From the NCBI RefSeq assembly GCF_900101495.1, contig NZ_FMUS01000010.1, forward strand, positions 39,581 through 103,580: a DNA stretch of 64,000 nt. Direction: 5' to 3'. This document shows positions 50,601 to 59,031 of the stretch, one piece after another. The translations under genes and the position numbers were made by a program. The DNA is from Alkaliphilus peptidifermentans DSM 18978. Lineage in GTDB: Bacteria > Bacillota > Clostridia > Peptostreptococcales > Natronincolaceae. Each line of letters opens with the position of its first letter. Positions within the stretch are counted from its first letter, which is position 1. Below the pieces are notes generated by a model. The model made no database searches and was not told the origin of the DNA. It saw only the letters and a program-made list of their open reading frames with translations.

Positions 50601-51665
50601 ATGTTAACGATTGAATTAGAAGAAGATGTCTATAGAGAAATACAAAAAAAAGCTAAGGAAAGAGGTTTATCTGTTACAGACTATATAGTTAGGATAATGA
50701 AGGAAGAAGAAGACATAATGATGCTTAAAAGTATGATTATAAAGGATTTAAATTTTATAACTCAAAAACTGAATAAAAGCGGAGAATCATTTGGAAAGGA
50801 AAACTATAAATCTAATGAAAAACGTATTATCATTTACTCTTTAAAGAACTATATCAATAAAAACAATGAAATCTACCAAAGAGTAAAAAAATATCGGAAA
50901 TATAACTGGTTTAATGAAGAGTTGTTTTTTCTAATTATGGACAAAAAGAAGGTGGTTGGATGTATAGGTATAAGTAAAGAGAAGGAAGTAATGCCCTTAG
51001 GCTGTTATCTGTTCATATATGATTTTCAACTAATGGAAGAGTACATTACAAAAGATAATTTGATTTATATAAATAGATTCATTAAAGCAATAGCTAAAAA
51101 GGAGAAATACTATAGTATTGATATATCAAGTTTAACTACTAAAATTTCTGAAAAGGTTCTAATCTCATTAGGTTTCATAAGGTTTTATTCAACAGATATA
51201 CTAAAAATAGTGGTGAAGGAGCGTCAACCAGATTTTTCATCAAATTATGATTTTAAACTAGTTAAAGATACTGAAGCGCTGTATCATTTAATAGAAGAAG
51301 ACTATTTTAATTGTAATATGTCATTGCCATTAAATCATATTATTGAAGGGTGGAGGGTATCAAATTCTATACTTGAATATTGCAAAGCTGAAACCGAGGA
51401 AAATGAAAAGATATCATATATAATAATTTTTGAAACAACAAATGAAGCCAATACCAAAAAAGTTTATATACTTTTAAACCCTAAATACATATTTAATGAA
51501 ATTGTATTAGAAAAAATATATATAGACATAGTTAATAGATTAAATGTGAGTAGTAGCTATATAGTAGGTTTTCCAGCGGATATGTTGTTTGAATTAAAAG
51601 GAATAGATATGATAAATAAAAAAAATGTAAATTGGTATAGAATGGCTGTTACAGAAATTATATAA
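50601..51665 (+). CDS. RHH-domain protein with GNAT-like part, unknown
   Basis: 354 residues. Residues 1-36 (MLTIELEEDVYREIQKKAKE, RGLSVTDYIVRIMKEE) are a ribbon-helix-helix DNA-binding domain (Arc/CopG-like). The rest (about 60-354) is alpha/beta, with LFFLIMDKKKVVGCIGISKE and STLTTKISEKVLISLGF-like stretches (SSLTTKISEKVLISLGF here), reminiscent of a divergent GNAT, but the CoA loop is not evident. It may couple an enzyme-like domain to DNA binding. GGGAGGAGGG before the ATG. Codon use is similar to its neighbours. Confidence 0.6.
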   Translation: MLTIELEEDVYREIQKKAKERGLSVTDYIVRIMKEEEDIMMLKSMIIKDLNFITQKLNKSGESFGKENYKSNEKRIIIYSLKNYINKNNEIYQRVKKYRKYNWFNEELFFLIMDKKKVVGCIGISKEKEVMPLGCYLFIYDFQLMEEYITKDNLIYINRFIKAIAKKEKYYSIDISSLTTKISEKVLISLGFIRFYSTDILKIVVKERQPDFSSNYDFKLVKDTEALYHLIEEDYFNCNMSLPLNHIIEGWRVSNSILEYCKAETEENEKISYIIIFETTNEANTKKVYILLNPKYIFNEIVLEKIYIDIVNRLNVSSSYIVGFPADMLFELKGIDMINKKNVNWYRMAVTEII

Positions 51666-51979
51666 AAGATTAATTAGAAAATATATTATATAAATAAAAA
51701 TCATATATAGTAAAGATGTATAGAAGCTGTAACTTAAGAAATAAGAGCCTATTGATTTTAACAACTCAGACTGACCCCTGAGAGATAGACCATAGCATAA
51801 TACATTGAAAGTTAGATTTAAAAGAGCAAAAAGATAATCAGGTAAGAGTTTTCAACTGTTTGAGCTAAGGCGAGTTTTGAAAACTACTGATTATCTTTAG
51901 CTCATTCCCGTTTTGGTTCTGAGCGGGTTTAGGTAGTTTTGAAAATATCATGGTTTGTCATCAACCTGAAGCTGCTAAA
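51666..51979. other. Convergent gap with long hairpin
   Basis: 314 bases between two convergent genes, with a structure of about 69 bases (51830-51898) and AT-rich flanks. I see no gene. Confidence 0.5.
51830..51898. other. Imperfect hairpin, possible RNA structure
   Basis: Outer stem GATAATCAG (51833-51841) pairs with CTGATTATC (51887-51895), with AAA/TTT beyond it. Inner stem AGTTTTCA (51847-51854) pairs with TGAAAACT (51878-51885). The bulge is 5 bases on the left and 1 on the right, and the loop is 23 bases. No T-run follows, so a plain terminator is less likely; a structured RNA or a transposon end (MITE-like) are options. Confidence 0.45.
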
Positions 51980-52420
51980 TTAAATAAACACTAACACCAG
52001 CATAATCATATATAGGGTCTGAATATGATCCTGTCGTTGTTGTAACTGCATTACAAGGTCTTCTCTTTCCTTAGTTAAGCTTTCTAGCTTAATATTTAAG
52101 GCATCTATGTATTCTACATCTTCTTTATATGCTTCATACCTACCCATTTGGCTTTCTAGTTCATTCAATTTATTGTTGGCTGAAACTAGTTCGAATTCTT
52201 TTGTTTCCAGCTGTTTTTTTGCAAAATCAACCTGCACTCTAAGCTCCTCTAGCTCATTAAGCAAATTATTATTGTCGTCTTTTAATTGCTCGGCCTGTTC
52301 TTCTATAATCTCATCAGTAATTTTCTTTTCTGCTTTTAAGTCTTCAGTAATTTTCTTTTCTGTTTCTAAGTCTTCTGCTTTAGGAACGAAATTATAGCTC
52401 ACCTGTTGATACTTCATCAT
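51980..52420 (-). CDS. Coiled-coil protein with C-terminal anchor
   Basis: 146 residues from ATG 52420, six bases behind GGAGGTG. Residues 15-125 are strongly coiled-coil (LETEKKITEDLKAEKKITDE, LEELRVQVDFAKKQLETKE and so on) and the last about 13 residues are a hydrophobic anchor (IQTLYMIMLVLVFI). It overlaps the end of the upstream gene by 29 bases. No family; perhaps a spore or envelope structural protein. Confidence 0.65.
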   Translation of the reverse strand: MMKYQQVSYNFVPKAEDLETEKKITEDLKAEKKITDEIIEEQAEQLKDDNNNLLNELEELRVQVDFAKKQLETKEFELVSANNKLNELESQMGRYEAYKEDVEYIDALNIKLESLTKEREDLVMQLQQRQDHIQTLYMIMLVLVFI

Positions 52421-53438
52421 CAATATCACCTCCAAGACCTAAAAATTGTATAGCGGGATATAGGGTTCCAAAAAGTGTGTCACCTATAAAATTTGAATAC
52501 TCATTATAATTGGTTCTAAATCTATAGCGTTTAAAATTAATTCTTTTACTTTTGGCAATAGGTTTAACTTCAGACCATGTATCACCAAAATCATTACTTG
52601 TTGTAGTAACTAAGTGTTCGAACTGATACCAAACAACTATAACCCTACTATTAAAAAGAGTTATGTGTGGAAATGAGCAATTAAGCGATTCTGAAAGCTT
52701 TTGAGGCTCAATAAATACTTTGTTTTCTTCTAAATTGAATTTAATGTAATTTATAGTAAGGTCATCCTCCGTGTAATTACTCCATAGGATATGGATGTTA
52801 TTACTATTGTCTAATAATCCATCTAAATACAATTTACTAACGCCAGTATTTGTAATTTGAATAGGGGGAAGCCATTCTTCTTTTTGAGAATCAAATTTCT
52901 TTATAAATATTTCTTCTTTATCATTCACTAAAGATGTAAATAGAAATATCATGTTATTATTGACGGTAAAAACTTTAAATGGATTGATAAATCTATGGTA
53001 GGATGCTTGAAATATTAAGTTTTCCTTAGCTTTGTTTTTTTCAAAAACAACATGCTTTAGCTTACATAAGCTACTGACACTGTTTTTTTCATAATAAAAA
53101 AGGTTGATTTGATTATTATGATAGATACAAATAGGATATAAAATTTTTTCACCTTCAGCTGTTAAATTAAAAGAGGTTTTAAGTCTCCATTTTTGTTTGT
53201 TGAAAATAAAATAATTAACCTTATTGTTGTCATGTACATTAAAAAGGTGAATGTTATCTGATGGGTCAATTGTAATATCCATATCTGAACTGCCATTTTG
53301 GGATATAACATGGTAATCAGCCCATTTATTTTGCTTTGATGAAATACATTTTATTTCTTTCTTTTCATCAAGGAAAATATTGTAAAGATGACTTTGTGAA
53401 TTGTTAATTAAATATTCCAAATTTCCCATAAAAGCCAA
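52392..53438 (-). CDS. Beta-propeller-like protein with an Asp-box
   Basis: 348 residues from TTG 53438 behind GGATGTG. Regular blocks of about 40-45 residues with repeated aromatic strands (DITIDPSDNIHLFNVHDNNK, LDGLLDNSNNIHILWSNYTE) and TTSNDFGDTWSEVKP, an S-x-D-x-G-x-T-W Asp-box as in sialidases. It lacks the sialidase Arg triad as far as I can see, and has no signal peptide. Paired with the coiled-coil gene by a 29-base overlap, likely one unit. Possibly a spore-surface protein; this is a guess from the neighbourhood. Confidence 0.55.
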   Translation of the reverse strand: MAFMGNLEYLINNSQSHLYNIFLDEKKEIKCISSKQNKWADYHVISQNGSSDMDITIDPSDNIHLFNVHDNNKVNYFIFNKQKWRLKTSFNLTAEGEKILYPICIYHNNQINLFYYEKNSVSSLCKLKHVVFEKNKAKENLIFQASYHRFINPFKVFTVNNNMIFLFTSLVNDKEEIFIKKFDSQKEEWLPPIQITNTGVSKLYLDGLLDNSNNIHILWSNYTEDDLTINYIKFNLEENKVFIEPQKLSESLNCSFPHITLFNSRVIVVWYQFEHLVTTTSNDFGDTWSEVKPIAKSKRINFKRYRFRTNYNEYSNFIGDTLFGTLYPAIQFLGLGGDIDDEVSTGEL

Positions 53439-53570
53439 GTTATCACATCCAATTCATTTTTAGTAAAATATATGCAGATTTGAAATAAAAATTACTCATT
53501 AGTAGCACCTATATACTATCAGTTACATATTTTACAGTAAGGACGTTATAAAAAAAAAGGAGATGATAGG

Positions 53571-54485
53571 ATGACTAACAAAAATATTATAGAAGCCCAG
53601 TCAATAGAAGATAGATGCTGTATTGCTAATACTGGTTGTGTATTTGATGGTAAATTAGATGATATAGTAGGAGAATGTATCTTTGTTGACAAGGTATACG
53701 ATTCAGTGACTTTTAATCTTCAAGGTCTTCAGCCAGCATCAAAAGTTCCATTTGGAACATTGCCAGTGGCTAAATGTGGTCCCAAATCAAGAATAGTAAG
53801 GGTACTAGATATTAGGGCAAGAAAGTTCTTTAATCCAGGAAATATTAATGATCCAAGAAATTTAGCTATTACTCCGAAAACAACATTGTCTGGAGCTCAG
53901 TTTGTAACAGATGAAAAAGGCTGCCCAGTTGTAGTTCCAGGTCCTGCAGGATTATTGCAGTACTTAATCTACACTGATACTAGTGATTGTGATGAGGTTG
54001 GAGAAGGCACACCAATATTTGGTTCTCAAGAAATTACTGTAAGTGGTACTGTTCTTGTAGAAATTGATGTGGAATTTATTGATGCATTAGGAAACGTTCA
54101 AGTTGCCACCCTTAAGGGTAGAGTACCTATAAGACAAATTCTTACAAACTTCTTTGAATTATGTATGCCTTCAGTATTTGATGGTGCGTTTTTACCACAA
54201 TTTACAGAATTCTGTAATGCTCTATTCTTAGCTCGTTTAGCAACACAAAGCATACAAAGAGACATACAATTTAACCCAGTAACAGGCGAGGTTTTCATTA
54301 ACCTTATAGTTGCAATTTGTTTAACCTGCGAGAAAAAGATTAAGGTTCCAGTACAGCTTTGCGTACTAAGCACAGGCTTCTGCGAGCAGGTACCAAGAGT
54401 TAGACCTATTTGTGGTGATGAGTTCCCACCATTGTTCCCACCACAGGTAAATGAACCATTTGTTCCCCCACATCCAGATTGTTAA
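53571..54485 (+). CDS. Cys-containing probable spore-coat protein
   Basis: 304 residues. No signal peptide. It has scattered Cys (IEDRCCIANTGCVFDGK, ICLTCEKKIKVPVQLC read as AICLTCEKKIKVPVQLCVL) and a Pro-rich end (ECGDEFPPLFPP, PFVPPHPDC). The pattern of repeated short hydrophobic strands and paired Cys resembles Clostridial coat or exosporium proteins, but no named family is certain. AAAGGAGA precedes the ATG and a strong terminator follows. Neighbours (YheC/D-like, collagen-like) support a role in the spore. Confidence 0.5.
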   Translation: MTNKNIIEAQSIEDRCCIANTGCVFDGKLDDIVGECIFVDKVYDSVTFNLQGLQPASKVPFGTLPVAKCGPKSRIVRVLDIRARKFFNPGNINDPRNLAITPKTTLSGAQFVTDEKGCPVVVPGPAGLLQYLIYTDTSDCDEVGEGTPIFGSQEITVSGTVLVEIDVEFIDALGNVQVATLKGRVPIRQILTNFFELCMPSVFDGAFLPQFTEFCNALFLARLATQSIQRDIQFNPVTGEVFINLIVAICLTCEKKIKVPVQLCVLSTGFCEQVPRVRPICGDEFPPLFPPQVNEPFVPPHPDC

Positions 54486-54495
54486 ACTAGATTTC

Positions 54496-54529
54496 AAAAA
54501 GCTGATGTCAATTTAGGCATCAGCTTTTT
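54496..54529. terminator. Terminator
   Basis: AAAAAGCTGATG (54496-54507) and CATCAGCTTTTT (54518-54529) form a perfect 12-base stem with a T-rich end. It separates the coat-like gene from the aldolase gene. Confidence 0.85.
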
Positions 54530-54611
54530 CTATTCCCAATAATGTTTCGTTGGAAATTTGGAATAAATAAACTATAATAATAACATAGGAGAATCGAAAG
54601 GAGAATATAAA

Positions 54612-55643
54612 ATGGGATATATTGATCTTAGAAGTGACACCGTGACACTTCCCACAGAGGAAATGATGAAGGAAATTCTAGCTGCAGAGCTTGGTGACGA
54701 TGTTTATGGTGATGATGAAACAGTAAATAGATTGGAAACTAAAGCAGCAAATATTGTTGGTAAAGAAGGGGCTCTACTGGTGCCTACAGGAACGATGGGG
54801 AATTTAATTGCCGTAATGGCCCATACTATGCCTGGTCAGGAGATAATTTTAGAGGAAAGCAGTCATATATTTTTGTATGAGGTGGGGGGCATTGCTAGGG
54901 TTGCAGGAGTACAAGCTAGAACCTTAAAGGGAATAGATGGATTACCTGCTATTGATGATATAGAAGCTGCAATAAGACAAGAAAACATACACTTTCCAGA
55001 AACTGGACTGATATGTATTGAAAATACCCATAACATGGCTGGCGGAATGGCAATAAAGCCTGAAAGGATGAATGAAATATTTGCACTTGCAAGGTCAAAA
55101 GATATCCCTATACATTTAGATGGTGCTAGAGTTTTTAATGCTGCCAATTATTTAAGGGTTGATGTTAAAGAGATAACTAAACATATTGATTCAATTATGT
55201 TTTGCTTATCAAAGGGATTAAGTGCACCTGTAGGTAGTATTCTGGCAGGAACAAATGAATTCATTAAACGTGGAAGAAAATATAGAAAAATGTTAGGGGG
55301 AGGCATGAGGCAGGCTGGAATAATTGCTGCAGCAGGGATTGTGGCATTGGATAAAATGACAGAGAGATTAGATGTAGATCACCAGAACGCTATGTTTCTA
55401 GCTTTGGAATTAAATAAGTTAAAGGGTGTATCGGTGGAAATAGATAAAGTACATACAAACATAGTTAACGTTGATTTTTATGAAACTGGATATAAAATAC
55501 CTCAACTGGTGAATAGCATGAAGGATAGGGGACTCTTGGTAAATCCACGAAATAGTAGATTAATCCGTTTTGTAACCCATAGGGGTATAAATAAGGAGGA
55601 CATTTATAGAACAATTGAAATTATAAAAGATATACTGAAATAA
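54612..55643 (+). CDS. ltaE: Low-specificity L-threonine aldolase
   Basis: 343 residues, fold-type I PLP enzyme. DLRSDTVTLPTEEM (residues 4-17), GDDVYGDDETVNRLE, LEESSHIFLYEVGGIA, HLDGARVFNA (aspartate/PLP) and LSKGLSAPVGS with PLP-binding Lys201. It splits threonine (and allo-threonine) to glycine and acetaldehyde. AAGGAGAA before the ATG. In a fermenter it could feed glycine into Stickland-type pathways. Confidence 0.92.
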   Translation: MGYIDLRSDTVTLPTEEMMKEILAAELGDDVYGDDETVNRLETKAANIVGKEGALLVPTGTMGNLIAVMAHTMPGQEIILEESSHIFLYEVGGIARVAGVQARTLKGIDGLPAIDDIEAAIRQENIHFPETGLICIENTHNMAGGMAIKPERMNEIFALARSKDIPIHLDGARVFNAANYLRVDVKEITKHIDSIMFCLSKGLSAPVGSILAGTNEFIKRGRKYRKMLGGGMRQAGIIAAAGIVALDKMTERLDVDHQNAMFLALELNKLKGVSVEIDKVHTNIVNVDFYETGYKIPQLVNSMKDRGLLVNPRNSRLIRFVTHRGINKEDIYRTIEIIKDILK

Positions 55644-55648
55644 CAGAT

Positions 55649-55676
55649 AAAGCCACAATTTTAGGATTGTGGCTTT
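55649..55676. terminator. Bidirectional terminator
   Basis: AAAGCCACAAT (55649-55659) pairs with ATTGTGGCTTT (55666-55676). The hairpin sits between the convergent aldolase and metallophosphoesterase genes and touches the stop codon of the latter. Confidence 0.75.
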
Positions 55677-56167
55677 TATTTAAAGTATACTATGTTTGCT
55701 TTTATTGAATCTTTAATCTCCAGTATGCCATACGAAAAGTATTTGCTCCTTCTTCTATCTGTTGGAGAACCAGGATTAAACAGAAGAATACTACCCTTTA
55801 AACTGATGTGGGCTAAATGACTATGACCAAATATTATGCAGTTTACATTATCATCCTTAAAGGCCTCTAAGGCTCTTTCTAAAGTACTGCCTCTTTTTCC
55901 TCCATCTCCGTGAATAATACCTATCTTAAATCCCTTTTGGTTAATTATCAATTTTTTAGGTAGTTTATTTTGAAGCTCTATACCATCAATATTGCCAACA
56001 ACTGCCTTTACAGGAGCTATGGCCCGTAACTGTTCTAACACAGATTCCTCACAAATATCGCCTGCATGTATAATTAAATCTACCTTTTCAAAGCCTCGTA
56101 AAACCTGTATAGGAATTAATTTGGCTCTACTTGGGATGTGGGTATCAGAAATTACTCCTATTATCAT
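55676..56167 (-). CDS. YfcE/MJ0936-family metallophosphoesterase
   Basis: 163 residues from ATG 56167 behind GGAGG. MIIGVISDTHIPSRA, LIIHAGDICEES, VVGNIDGIE, GIIHGDGG and IIFGHSHLAHI give the full set of metallophosphoesterase motifs (D-x-H, G-D, G-N-x-D, H-G, G-H-x-H). The family cleaves phosphodiesters with divalent metals; the physiological substrate is unknown. Cytoplasmic. Confidence 0.88.
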   Translation of the reverse strand: MIIGVISDTHIPSRAKLIPIQVLRGFEKVDLIIHAGDICEESVLEQLRAIAPVKAVVGNIDGIELQNKLPKKLIINQKGFKIGIIHGDGGKRGSTLERALEAFKDDNVNCIIFGHSHLAHISLKGSILLFNPGSPTDRRRSKYFSYGILEIKDSIKANIVYFK

Positions 56168-56387
56168 AGAAACCTCCAATCATAATAATATTTAGTAAAA
56201 TTAATAATTATCTAATTTACTCCAATATGCCTAAAACAGATTTTATATAATTATATTATTTAATCTTGTAATTATTGCTATTTAAAATCCTTTTATAGAT
56301 TTATTCTTTCATTTTTATTCACAAAAAACCCACAAAGTGAATCTAATATAACAGAAAGATTAAATTATCGTAGAGGAAGGATTTCTT

Positions 56388-56417
56388 ATGAAGCAAATAG
56401 AGTGGACTTTGATATGA
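56388..56417 (+). CDS. Nine-codon leader ORF, coupled to the next gene
   Basis: ATG 56388 lies 7 bases behind GAGGAAGGA, the only good RBS here. It encodes MKQIEWTLI and ends at TGA 56415-56417, which overlaps the ATG (56414) of the ATP-grasp gene as ATGA. Ribosomes may pass from this peptide to the next gene. A -1 shift in this stretch would join the two. Alternatively an upstream sequencing or real frameshift separates a longer N-terminus. Confidence 0.45.
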   Translation: MKQIEWTLI

Positions 56418-57778
56418 TAAGGAATAACAAACATCAGGAAATTCAACAGCATGAAGTATTTACTTTAAAATCGTTGGATCATAAGTCAAACAAGAAATTA
56501 CTCTTTCTTAATAGATTCCAGTTAAAGTTTTTTAATCTTAGTCCTGGAGACAATGTATTTCTACAGGTTGGAACTAAAAAATTGTCCGTAGAAGTAGCAA
56601 TACAAGGTGTAGACTCTTCAATTACTACTCTTTACATCACTAAGGATATATTAAAACACCTTTCCTTTTATCAAAAAGAGCCATTACTGCTAGTTTTTAA
56701 CACAAACAGAATTATTATATTGGGTCCTACAATTGGTTTAACTATTACCAAAAAAACATGGGATAATATTGAGAAAAGTGACGTTGTGAAGAAGAGGGCC
56801 CGCCTGGCTTTAGATAAAGGGATACTCTTTTACTGTATTCGTGTTAATAGTATCAATTGGGTCGATAACTTAGTCGAAGCCTACAGCTTAAACCCTATAA
56901 ATAATATGTGGGTAAAAAAAATTATAGCTATTCCTCAAGTAATACACGATAGGGGTTCTTCTCCAGGGCCCGATACTGTAAAGAGCTATACCCACCGAGG
57001 CAAAGCAGGTAATATTTATTGGATTAATACTACTCGAACTTTTGGTAAGTGGGAGACCTATCAAGTATTAAGCTCAATTAGTGAAACGAATAAATATTTA
57101 CCAGAAACCACTTTGTTCACGATAGAAAAGTTGGAGGAATACTTGAAAAAGTATAAATATTGCTATGTAAAGGATAATTATGGTAGAAGTGGTCGTAAGG
57201 TTTTTAGAGTTGAAAGATTAGGAGATAATTATCTATGTAAAACTGGAGGAAGTAAAGTCAAAACTTGGCAACTTATAGATTTAGAAAATTTAGCTCATTT
57301 TCTATATAAAACTATTGGAGAGAATCTTATATTACAACAGAGGATTTTTTTAGCCCAAATAGATGGCTCTCCCTTTGATATGCGGGTTTTGGTGCAGAAA
57401 AATAAAAATAACAATTGGGTTATTACTGCTTTAAATTATCGTATTGCTAAACCGGGGGCTATTGTAACAAATTTTGCAGCTGGAGCTAAAGACGTTTTTA
57501 CAATGCCCGGTGAAGCTTTACTTCATAGTAGCCTTTCATGGAATAGATTAGAAGAAATTGCTTTGCGGACAGTAAATGCTATGGAACTATCTTTTGGTAG
57601 CTTAGGTGAGGTAGGATTAGATGTAGCATTAGACATGAAGGGAAAGCTATGGCTAATTGAAGCCAACAGTAGGCCCAGCAGCATAGCATATAGGGAAGCT
57701 AGTACCGAGGCATGTAAGCTGATATTTGGTTTGCCCTTAGATTATGCCATCTACCTTGTAAGGAAAAATTTTATATAA
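56414..57778 (+). CDS. YheC/YheD-type ATP-grasp protein (spore-associated)
   Basis: 454 residues from ATG 56414 (GTG 56402 is an in-frame alternative without an RBS). N-terminal YheC/D-type domain (FNLSPGDNVFLQVGTKKLSV and so on), then the ATP-grasp fold: CYVKDNYGRSGRKVFRVERL and DMRVLVQKNKNNNWVITALN, and SLGEVGLDVALDMKGKLWLI with Mg2+-binding E/N at EANSRPSS. In Bacillus such proteins are linked to the endospore coat; the ligase reaction is unknown. Upstream is an inverted repeat ATTCAC / GTGAAT (56317-56342). Confidence 0.85.
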   Translation: MIRNNKHQEIQQHEVFTLKSLDHKSNKKLLFLNRFQLKFFNLSPGDNVFLQVGTKKLSVEVAIQGVDSSITTLYITKDILKHLSFYQKEPLLLVFNTNRIIILGPTIGLTITKKTWDNIEKSDVVKKRARLALDKGILFYCIRVNSINWVDNLVEAYSLNPINNMWVKKIIAIPQVIHDRGSSPGPDTVKSYTHRGKAGNIYWINTTRTFGKWETYQVLSSISETNKYLPETTLFTIEKLEEYLKKYKYCYVKDNYGRSGRKVFRVERLGDNYLCKTGGSKVKTWQLIDLENLAHFLYKTIGENLILQQRIFLAQIDGSPFDMRVLVQKNKNNNWVITALNYRIAKPGAIVTNFAAGAKDVFTMPGEALLHSSLSWNRLEEIALRTVNAMELSFGSLGEVGLDVALDMKGKLWLIEANSRPSSIAYREASTEACKLIFGLPLDYAIYLVRKNFI

Positions 57779-57819
57779 ATGGTATATAGTAACCATACAC
57801 TCATTTATAATGAACAGGT

Positions 57820-57852
57820 AAGCCGTTGCAGTTTTGATTATTGCAACGGCTT
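57820..57852. terminator. Bidirectional terminator
   Basis: AAGCCGTTGCA (57820-57830) pairs with TGCAACGGCTT (57842-57852), a perfect 11-base stem between two convergent genes, with AT-rich sides. Confidence 0.85.
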
Positions 57853-57869
57853 TCTATAATATTATAGTG

Positions 57870-58952
57870 TTAATTTTTTCCCGATTTCAGTATTCTCTCA
57901 AGTAGTATTTTGTTTTGAAGTATATTTTTATCTTCTGGTCTATACTTTCTAGCCAGTTCATTATGATCATAAGACTTTTGATATTCTTTTAAATTATAGT
58001 AGCAAACGCATAATTGTAGATGAGGGTACCAGGTGTAGTAGGCGAGATAAATAAAACTCCATCGATCAGGATCAGGCACTTGCTGAATTGATAGCTCATA
58101 CCAGAAGGCTGCTGTCTTATAATCTCTTTGTTTTTGAAAATTATAGCCTATTCGACTGCAGGCCTCAGCTCTAGGTGAGGATAATTGAAAGGATTGAAAT
58201 AGAGAAAGCAACTCATTATTCATATCTCCTAAATAACGATAGCAGTCTCCCTTAAAGATACATGCAAATATTTTATCTTCAATCCATCCTTCCTTCATTG
58301 ATATGTTTTTATTGTAATTTTCTATTGCCTTTTCATACTTACCGTTTTCTCGTAACTCATTTCCATAATAAAAAAAGTCTCTAGCAGTAAAAGTATCACC
58401 CCGCTCAATTTTTTTTTCGTAAATTGAGACTGTTCGACCAACAGCATGACGAATCTTTTTATGGGTTATGGCTATATCTGAATTTATAATATGTCCTCTT
58501 ACATCTAAATATTGATGACAGTCTCCCATCCATTTATAATTTTTCTCTCTTTTGACTAGTCGATTTCTACGATATCTTAATGTAACATTTCCAAACTCGT
58601 CGGTTCCTGCATCATAATACATAGAAACTGAATCAACTGAAGGGTCAAGGGTTTCTTTTAATTCCTTTAATTTAATACGATCCTTTTCTAATAGTACATC
58701 GTCTGCATCTAAATATAAGATGTAATCTTTAGTTGCATATTTAAAGGATTCGTTTCTTGCGGCTGCAAAATTATCAATCCATTCAAAATCAAAAATACGA
58801 TCTGTGTATTGTCCAGCAACCTCTTTAGTTTTATCGGTTGAACCTGTATCTACAATATTAATTTCATCCACGATGTCATTAACTGTGTCTAAACAGCGAG
58901 CCAGTATCTCTTCTTCGTTTTTAACAATCATGCAAAGGCTAATTGATATCAT
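57870..58952 (-). CDS. GT2 glycosyltransferase with TPR-like tail
   Basis: 360 residues. N-terminal GT-A fold of family 2: SLCMIVKNEEEILARCLDTV, INIVDTGSTDKTKEVAGQYT, NFAAARNESFKYATKDYILY and LDADDVL (nucleotide-sugar/Mg2+ DxD). The C-terminal part (about 190-350) contains TPR-like helices (YYGNELRENGKYEKAIENYN and similar). This combination is common for enzymes that glycosylate spore-surface proteins. It lies next to collagen-like proteins, whose Thr residues are probable acceptors. AAAGGAATG before the ATG. Confidence 0.85.
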   Translation of the reverse strand: MISISLCMIVKNEEEILARCLDTVNDIVDEINIVDTGSTDKTKEVAGQYTDRIFDFEWIDNFAAARNESFKYATKDYILYLDADDVLLEKDRIKLKELKETLDPSVDSVSMYYDAGTDEFGNVTLRYRRNRLVKREKNYKWMGDCHQYLDVRGHIINSDIAITHKKIRHAVGRTVSIYEKKIERGDTFTARDFFYYGNELRENGKYEKAIENYNKNISMKEGWIEDKIFACIFKGDCYRYLGDMNNELLSLFQSFQLSSPRAEACSRIGYNFQKQRDYKTAAFWYELSIQQVPDPDRWSFIYLAYYTWYPHLQLCVCYYNLKEYQKSYDHNELARKYRPEDKNILQNKILLERILKSGKN

Positions 58953-58995
58953 TTCATCATTCCTTTCGTCAAATATGTCTCAAGTTTAAAAAGTC

Positions 58996-59021
58996 GGATG
59001 CCTGCCCTAGGGTAGGCATCC
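58996..59021 (-). terminator. Terminator of the exosporium-type genes
   Basis: GGATGCCTGCC (58996-59006) pairs with GGTAGGCATCC (59011-59021), one mismatch, 4-base loop. Read on the - strand it is followed by GACTTTTT, giving a rho-independent terminator for the gene ending at 59032. Confidence 0.8.
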
Positions 59022-59031
59022 TGTACTGTTA

